From: an uncultured Lachnospiraceae bacterium
GTDB taxonomy: Bacteria; Bacillota; Clostridia; Lachnospirales; Lachnospiraceae
Reading direction: 5' to 3'
DNA: 38,796 nt
NCBI GenBank assembly: GCA_910584695.1
Contig: CAJUBR010000019.1
Location: 1-38,796 of the forward strand
Part shown: in pieces, positions 34,892-38,796 of the stretch
Layout of the letters: every line of letters starts with the position of its first letter
How positions within the stretch are numbered: the first letter of the stretch is position 1
Translations under genes and position numbers: made by a program
The notes under the pieces: generated by a model
What the model saw: only the letters and a program-made list of their open reading frames with translations
What the model was told of the DNA's origin: nothing
Database searches by the model: none

Positions 34892-35728
34892 ATGGTAAAA
34901 TTAAGTGACTTTGTTGGAGAAGTGGTTTCGGAATTATCCGCTGCCAGACAGGCAGCCGACATGGCCAGTGTACAGCTTTCACAAACCTATCATGCAGACA
35001 GTTTTCTGAAGGAAATGCCGGTACCCCATTATACAATTGATGAAGCAGAAATTGCCTTTCCACTCTCCGTTATAAAAATGTTTTCCGATAACTCGGAGGA
35101 TATGGAACAGGAAATTGTAAATGCGATAAAGTTAAAACTTCCCGGCATTTTATTTCTAGCATTTAAAAATGCATATAAAGAAAAAACACAAAATGAACTG
35201 CGTAAAAAACAGGAAGAAAAATTAGCAAAAGACAATACGTCTGTAACTGCCGCTCCATCACCGACGGATGATATTCTGGTAGAACTGGACGAAGCATTGG
35301 AAAAAGAATACAGCAAAGCCTCTAACCGCATCAGCATTCGTGTAGAGGACAAAATGAAAATTTATCTGGCTGCCTCCAATATGGATATTGTAAAACCGCT
35401 CGATATTAAAGATGTATTTATGGAACAGTTGCAAAAAGAATATGTAATTGAATTCAGTGAATACGACAAAGAACAACAGCCAGCAGCAGACAATGAGGGA
35501 CTTTCCATGCTCATTCAATCCGTCGGAACCAGCATTTTCTTTGAGTTTGCCAAAGCGACCACCGGCAGCGGCGTATTGGTAGATCCGAGCACAGGAAAAC
35601 TCTCTGAATATATGTCAAAAGACAACATGATGACAATTAAAATGAAAGTCCGGGAGCAGGATCTGGATTTTGTTGTCACCGGAGATGACAAAAACGGAAA
35701 TGCAAAACGTTTTCTTTCACTAAGTTAG
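34892..35728 (+). CDS. Unrecognised protein downstream of DUF2589
   Basis: This 278-aa soluble protein has no signal peptide or membrane helix. The N-terminal ~75 residues contain VKLSDFVGEVVSELSAARQAADMASVQL and then PVPHYTIDEAEIAFPLSVI. The pattern of a helix followed by PHYTIDEAEIAFP recalls the 'helix plus P-I/V-strand' arrangement of DUF2589-linked proteins. A highly charged helical middle (KNAYKEKTQNELRKKQEEK) precedes a second half with SIRVEDKMKIYLAA. It ends in TIKMKVREQDLDFVV. A GGAAGGAG ribosome binding site is present, so co-expression with its neighbours is likely. I cannot assign a function. It is probably a partner of the DUF2589 protein. Confidence 0.6.
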   Translation: MVKLSDFVGEVVSELSAARQAADMASVQLSQTYHADSFLKEMPVPHYTIDEAEIAFPLSVIKMFSDNSEDMEQEIVNAIKLKLPGILFLAFKNAYKEKTQNELRKKQEEKLAKDNTSVTAAPSPTDDILVELDEALEKEYSKASNRISIRVEDKMKIYLAASNMDIVKPLDIKDVFMEQLQKEYVIEFSEYDKEQQPAADNEGLSMLIQSVGTSIFFEFAKATTGSGVLVDPSTGKLSEYMSKDNMMTIKMKVREQDLDFVVTGDDKNGNAKRFLSLS

Positions 35729-35744
35729 CAAGGGGTACATAATA

Positions 35745-36293
35745 ATGAAGTTATTTTTGGTCATGCAGGCATTTGACAGGAAACTGGCAGAAATCACAAC
35801 TCTTGTGCAGACAATGGAGCAGGACTCTTATCATTTTGAAGAATATGCGGTAAAGCTGTTGTCTGAAATAGAGACAATGGCACAGCAGTATGCCCTGCCA
35901 TTTCAACCAAACCTCTCTTTGTTACAGGCAAATCTACTTTGCGGCAACAAGGAAGATTCATCTCCTGCCGCAAATCGGAAGGAAAAAAACAAAGAAAAAA
36001 AGCGGTATGTTATCAACCAGTTATCCGAAGCTGTCCGTATCGTACAGCAATATTTTGAAGATATCAGAAAACAGTTTGATGACTGTGAAAAAATATGCGG
36101 ACAAATCATCATCAGTGCCCAGTACAAAGGTCTTACCGGCTGCACATCAGATTTGTATACGGCAGTTGAGCAGGATGGAGAATTAGGTGCACATCTGGCA
36201 AATGTAAAAGCAGCCGTTGGCACTGTCAACGCTATGGTTATTTTTGAACAGGCAAAAGCTTATATGTCCTCTGATCCTTCTATAAGTCAATAA
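35745..36293 (+). CDS. Unrecognised helical protein of the DUF2589 cassette
   Basis: This 182-aa protein starts 16 bases after the previous stop codon, with AAGGGG 10 bases before the ATG. It is mainly helical: MKLFLVMQAFDRKLAEITTLV, a charged linker around residues 75-90 (NRKEKNKEKKRY), and a second helical block (VRIVQQYFEDIRKQFDDCEKI). No signal peptide or membrane helix is evident. It matches no family I know. The two-block helical form would suit a scaffold or adaptor. It is followed directly by a family A repeat, which begins at the base after the stop codon. Confidence 0.6.
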   Translation: MKLFLVMQAFDRKLAEITTLVQTMEQDSYHFEEYAVKLLSEIETMAQQYALPFQPNLSLLQANLLCGNKEDSSPAANRKEKNKEKKRYVINQLSEAVRIVQQYFEDIRKQFDDCEKICGQIIISAQYKGLTGCTSDLYTAVEQDGELGAHLANVKAAVGTVNAMVIFEQAKAYMSSDPSISQ

Positions 36294-36420
36294 CCTCGCG
36301 GCAAGCCACGGGGCATCAAACTTCCAACGCAGCAGAGCTGCGGGGTATTTTTACCCTCGCGGCATTCGTCAAATGGACATGCGAGCACGTCCTCTTGACT
36401 CATTGCTTGCAGGAATAAAA
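36294..36420. repeat. Palindromic intergenic repeat, family A, copy 2
   Basis: This copy starts CCTCGCGGCAAGCCACGGGG. It has a GC-rich hairpin around GAGCTGCGGGG and then the conserved second hairpin (GTCAAATGGACATGC / GCACGTCC..TTGAC, ending GGAATAAAA). It is the longest copy. It separates the first three cassette genes from the lysozyme gene, beginning right after the stop codon at 36293. Confidence 0.85.
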
Positions 36421-36505
36421 CCTAATATAACAATTTTACAAAGACATCTACAGAAATATAGTATTTTACATGGAACAAAAACATAACAACCAAAAGGAGA
36501 ACACT

Positions 36506-36961
36506 ATGAATAAAAGTAAAAAACATATCAGCCAAAAAGGAATTGATCTAATTAAAAAATATGAGGGTCTCCGCCTTGACGCCTATTTATGTCCAGCCAA
36601 GGTTCCCACCATCGGATATGGACATACTGGAACGGTAGACGACAAGCCGGTGAAAGTCGGAATGGTAATCACTGAAAAAAAAGCAGAAGAATTATTGCGA
36701 AAAGATTTAAAATGTTTCGAAAACGGTGTTTATAACTGTGTAAAGGTTCCCCTGACACAGGGACAGTTTGATGCACTAGTCTCCTTCGCCTACAATCTTG
36801 GCATCGGAAGTCTGCAGGACAGCACGCTTCTTAAATTACTGAATCAGAAAAAATATGAAGATGCCGCAGAACAATTTGAGCGCTGGGTAAAGGCAGGAGG
36901 AAGAACACTGGAAGGTCTGGTAAAGCGAAGAAGAGCGGAGAAAACGTTATTTCTTTCCTAA
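36506..36961 (+). CDS. GH24 phage-type lysozyme (muramidase)
   Basis: The product is 151 aa from the ATG at 36506 (AAGGAG 6 bases upstream). Its catalytic triad follows the known endolysin pattern E-x8-D/C-x5-T, with E20, C29 and T35 in KKYEGLRLDAYLCPAKVPT. GYGHTG, then QFDALVSFAYNLGIGSL and WVKAGGRTLEGLVKRRRAE complete the fold. It would cut the glycan backbone of peptidoglycan. No signal peptide, signal anchor or holin gene is visible, so how it crosses the membrane is open. Phage structural genes are absent. It could be a domesticated lysin serving the DUF2589 cassette or a prophage remnant. Confidence 0.92.
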   Translation: MNKSKKHISQKGIDLIKKYEGLRLDAYLCPAKVPTIGYGHTGTVDDKPVKVGMVITEKKAEELLRKDLKCFENGVYNCVKVPLTQGQFDALVSFAYNLGIGSLQDSTLLKLLNQKKYEDAAEQFERWVKAGGRTLEGLVKRRRAEKTLFLS

Positions 36962-36992
36962 TGCAGCTAATTTTATTCTGGAGGAAATTAAA

Positions 36993-37349
36993 ATGACAAG
37001 AAAGAATGTTATTGTAAATGTAATGGTAGGAAATCCATCCGTAAAGACAGTGGGATCATTTTTTATGTATAAAACATGGGATGGCACCCCCTGGTTCGCA
37101 GAAATTATTGAAAACGGAAACGCCTTTTTTCATTGGCAGCCAGGAGACCGAGAAAACGGTCACAGAGATACGATTATGCAGTATATTGCAGGAGACGGAA
37201 CACGATGGCAGACCACCATTCACAACTATACTTTTACGCTTTCGTTGGGAGGGGATATTAAATTTTCACATTATGACACCGGAATTACATATCTGTGTCT
37301 GGATAATAATGTATATCGAAGCAGCTTTGCCGAAACATATGAGGAATAA
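36993..37349 (+). CDS. Unrecognised small beta-rich protein between two lysins
   Basis: This 118-aa protein has a good GGAGG ribosome binding site. It is rich in aromatic residues and short strands: VIVNVMVGNPSVKTVGSFFMY, TPWFAEIIENGNAFFHWQPGD, HNYTFTLSLGGDIKFSHYD. It has no signal peptide or membrane helix. The composition suggests a small beta-sandwich or jelly-roll, possibly a binding module. I do not recognise the family. It lies 31 bases after the lysozyme gene and 20 bases before the peptidase gene, so it is part of the same unit and may bind wall or partner proteins. Confidence 0.6.
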   Translation: MTRKNVIVNVMVGNPSVKTVGSFFMYKTWDGTPWFAEIIENGNAFFHWQPGDRENGHRDTIMQYIAGDGTRWQTTIHNYTFTLSLGGDIKFSHYDTGITYLCLDNNVYRSSFAETYEE

Positions 37350-37369
37350 TTATTAAGGAGGATATAAAT

Positions 37370-37912
37370 ATGATTAGTAACTGTGGAAAAGATGAAAATG
37401 GTAACTATTCTGGCGGTAAAGCCGGAGATCAAACAAAAAAAGAATATTGCATCAGAGAATGGTACAACCGTCCATGGGATTGTATCATCCGCTATCCCGA
37501 TCTGCTTGTGGGTATGATGATTGCAGATATTGCAACCCGTGCTGCAAATAATAACCATATCGGCTATGACCAAAGTCAGCGGTTGACCTATTATCAGGCG
37601 TTAAAGGCGGCAAACTGGAAACCGGAGAGTATTAAAAAAAATTGTGAAGCAGACTGTTCTTCCTCAACAGCAGCAAATATAATAGCCGTCGGTCATCAGT
37701 TAGCACTAAAAAAACTTCAGGCAATAAGCCCCTCCTGTTTTACAGGAAATCTGCGAAAGGCCTTGGAGGATGCCGGATTTCAAGTCCTTAGAGAAAAAAA
37801 ATATCTGGAAAGCGATGCCTATCTTCTTCCCGGAGATATTCTGCTAAATGAGAAAAGCCACGCAGCAATCAACCTGGATAAAGGAAAAAAGGCTTCTAAA
37901 GGAACTCATTAA
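37370..37912 (+). CDS. NlpC/P60-like peptidoglycan peptidase (endolysin type)
   Basis: The 180-aa product starts GKDENGNYSGGKAGDQ and continues with EWYNRPWDCIIRYPD, the pattern of Clostridia phage endolysin peptidases. A catalytic Cys is likely C96 (EADCSSST) and the catalytic His is H164 (EKSHAAIN). These enzymes cut the peptide stems of peptidoglycan. There is no signal peptide. The ribosome binding site is AAGGAGG. With the lysozyme gene it gives a glycan-plus-peptide cutting pair at the end of the cassette. Its C-terminus is short, without a visible separate wall-binding domain. Confidence 0.82.
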   Translation: MISNCGKDENGNYSGGKAGDQTKKEYCIREWYNRPWDCIIRYPDLLVGMMIADIATRAANNNHIGYDQSQRLTYYQALKAANWKPESIKKNCEADCSSSTAANIIAVGHQLALKKLQAISPSCFTGNLRKALEDAGFQVLREKKYLESDAYLLPGDILLNEKSHAAINLDKGKKASKGTH

Positions 37913-38037
37913 AAGGCATGTCTCAAAGCAGGGATTATTTATCACACCCACAATATTGAAATTGAATTTTTTTATTTAAAGCAGATGATATAATCATCTT
38001 TGTACCAAGGTATCAGAAATTAACGCTGTATCAGAAA

Positions 38038-38136
38038 GTCAACAACCCCGCTGCAAAGCAGCGGGGTTGTTGACCCTCACGGCAATCGCCAAATGTCTGC
38101 AGGCAGCCACTTGGCTCATTGCCCGCGGGAATTAAA
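38038..38136. repeat. Palindromic intergenic repeat, family A, copy 3 (also a terminator)
   Basis: A perfect 17-bp hairpin (GTCAACAACCCCGCTGC, AAA loop, complement) occupies 38038-38074. It is followed by a second hairpin with GCCAA pairing TTGGC, ending GCGGGAATTAAA. The change from GTCAA/TTGAC in other copies to GCCAA/TTGGC here is a compensated pair. It lies between the convergent peptidase and XRE genes, and its end overlaps the XRE stop codon. Confidence 0.85.
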
Positions 38137-38368
38137 GAGACTCTGGTATCAAATCTTTTAATGACACATCCAACGCCTCTGCGATTGCAATCAACGTATC
38201 AATTCCATAATTAATAGTAGCGTTTTCCACACGGGAGATTGTCTGTGGATTTCCACCATTTTTCAAATCCATTTGATAGCTCACCATCTCAGCCAACTCC
38301 TCCTGTGTCAAATTGTGTTCTTTTCGTATATCCCGAACATATGCCCCGATTATCTTTCTTTTGTTCAT
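38132..38368 (-). CDS. XRE-family helix-turn-helix regulator
   Basis: The product is 78 aa from the ATG at 38368. GGGG is 8 bases upstream of it, while an ATG at 38374 is only 2 bases from it. The Cro/CI-type helix-turn-helix reads IGAYVRDIRKEHNLTQEELAEMV, then NPQTISRVENATINYGIDTLI, then IAEALDVSLKDLI. It has no extra domain, so it is a pure DNA-binding regulator. An 11-bp inverted repeat lies just upstream (38392-38433), suggesting self-repression. It ends close to the lysin cassette on the opposite strand and could control it, but no matching operator copy is visible at the cassette start. Confidence 0.9.
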   Translation of the reverse strand: MNKRKIIGAYVRDIRKEHNLTQEELAEMVSYQMDLKNGGNPQTISRVENATINYGIDTLIAIAEALDVSLKDLIPESL

Positions 38369-38391
38369 GTGCATTTCCCCTTATCTTAATC

Positions 38392-38433
38392 CAATTCATT
38401 AACTCTTTGTTCTAATACTACATTAATGAATTG
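38392..38433. promoter_or_regulatory. Inverted-repeat operator candidate of the XRE gene
   Basis: CAATTCATTAA (38392-38402) and TTAATGAATTG (38423-38433) form a perfect 11-bp inverted repeat with a 20-base spacer, 24 bases before the XRE start codon. Dimers of Cro/CI-type proteins bind such paired sites. The stretch 38434-38630 further on shows no gene or clear signal. Confidence 0.6.
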
Positions 38434-38630
38434 AATCAAAAATTTACATAACAGATATGTGTAAATTCTAAGTCTTTCATTAAAAATTAATCAGTCATTT
38501 ACTATATAGGATATCCTTATTCTATACGCATTTTGCCAAAATACCATTGTATACCGATGTCTAAATACAGATATTAAAATTCTACAAATATATCATGTAT
38601 AACTTCACAATTTTATTTTATACTACATTC

Positions 38631-38677
38631 ATTCAAGGTTATTAGCACTCGTATAGTGCCAGACAATAATCTTGAAT
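38631..38677. repeat. Compound hairpin of unknown function
   Basis: ATTCAAGGTTATT pairs with AATAATCTTGAAT, with one G-T. It encloses a second stem GCACT-CGTAT-AGTGC. It lies 20 bases before a family A repeat and is not adjacent to any visible gene. No T-run follows. Confidence 0.65.
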
Positions 38678-38696
38678 CACGATGTGCAGTCGTCAA

Positions 38697-38796
38697 GTCA
38701 ATAACCCCGTAACAGAGCTGCGGAGTATTTGACCCTCGCGGCATTCGTCAAATGGACATGCAAGCATGTCCGCTTGACTCATTGCTCGCGGGAATA
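38697..38796. repeat. Palindromic intergenic repeat, family A, copy 4 (reaches window end)
   Basis: GTCAATAACCCCG...CGGAGTATTTGAC forms the first hairpin. The second is CCTCGCGGCA...GGACATGC-AA-GCATGTCC...TTGAC...TGCTCGCGGG. It is the cleanest copy and defines the family: a GC-rich hairpin followed by a nested palindrome that ends GGGAATA. Confidence 0.85.

Noticed and set aside
33874..37912. A complete prophage
   Set aside because: Only lysin-type genes are present. There is no terminase, capsid, portal, tail, integrase or holin gene in the window.
36294..38796. The repeats considered as a CRISPR array
   Set aside because: The copies are about 100 bases, irregularly spaced, palindromic and separated by genes. 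There are no short regular spacers or cas genes.

Overview
The window looks like chromosome of a low-GC, spore-forming Clostridia bacterium, most likely Lachnospiraceae. The evidence is an AT-rich composition, strong GGAGG ribosome binding sites, sigma-A type promoters, a T-box leader, a SipL-type spore coat protein, a SleB/CwlJ-type hydrolase and a YwmB protein. I see no rRNA, tRNA or CRISPR array. The species cannot be fixed from the sequence alone.

Region 1 (1-9050, minus strand) is a compact type VII secretion (T7SSb/Ess-like) operon read in the order esaA, essA, esaB, esxA, essB, essC. A further gene begins at the left edge of the window. EsxA carries W-T-A in place of the usual W-x-G. 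A terminator-like hairpin and a copy of a palindromic repeat separate esxA from essB.

Region 2 (9051-16956, minus) holds secreted surface-type proteins. Two DUF6273 paralogues are present, one intact and one broken by a frameshift and a probable microhomology deletion. There is also a 649-aa modular secreted protein and a lipoprotein with a ComEC-like metallo-beta-lactamase domain. An IS1182-like transposase remnant lies before this block.

Region 3 (17002-31128, mostly minus) is largely core chromosome: metG with a T-box leader, sipL, a PrcB-like lipoprotein, a cell-wall hydrolase with a WalR-like box, an LUD-domain protein, ywmB, an RDD membrane protein, sppA and a carboxyltransferase. Plus-strand insertions are an Rpn/PD-(D/E)XK nuclease and a PRTase-like protein. 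A second transposase remnant and an internally deleted acyltransferase are also here.

Region 4 (31368-37912, plus) is accessory in character. A solitary HipA-like kinase and a family 2 glycosyltransferase are followed by six genes with good ribosome binding sites: a DUF2589 protein, two unrecognised proteins, a GH24 lysozyme, another unrecognised protein, and an NlpC/P60-like peptidase. None of the six has a visible signal peptide, and no phage structural genes lie nearby. This DUF2589-plus-lysin cassette is the best candidate for an undescribed system. It is followed by an XRE regulator on the opposite strand with its own inverted-repeat operator candidate.

Several dispersed palindromic repeats occur between genes. 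One roughly 100-bp family has four copies, two of which bracket the lysin half of the cassette, and one copy shows compensatory base changes in its stem. A second stem-loop family has two copies, and a 29-bp perfect repeat occurs twice.
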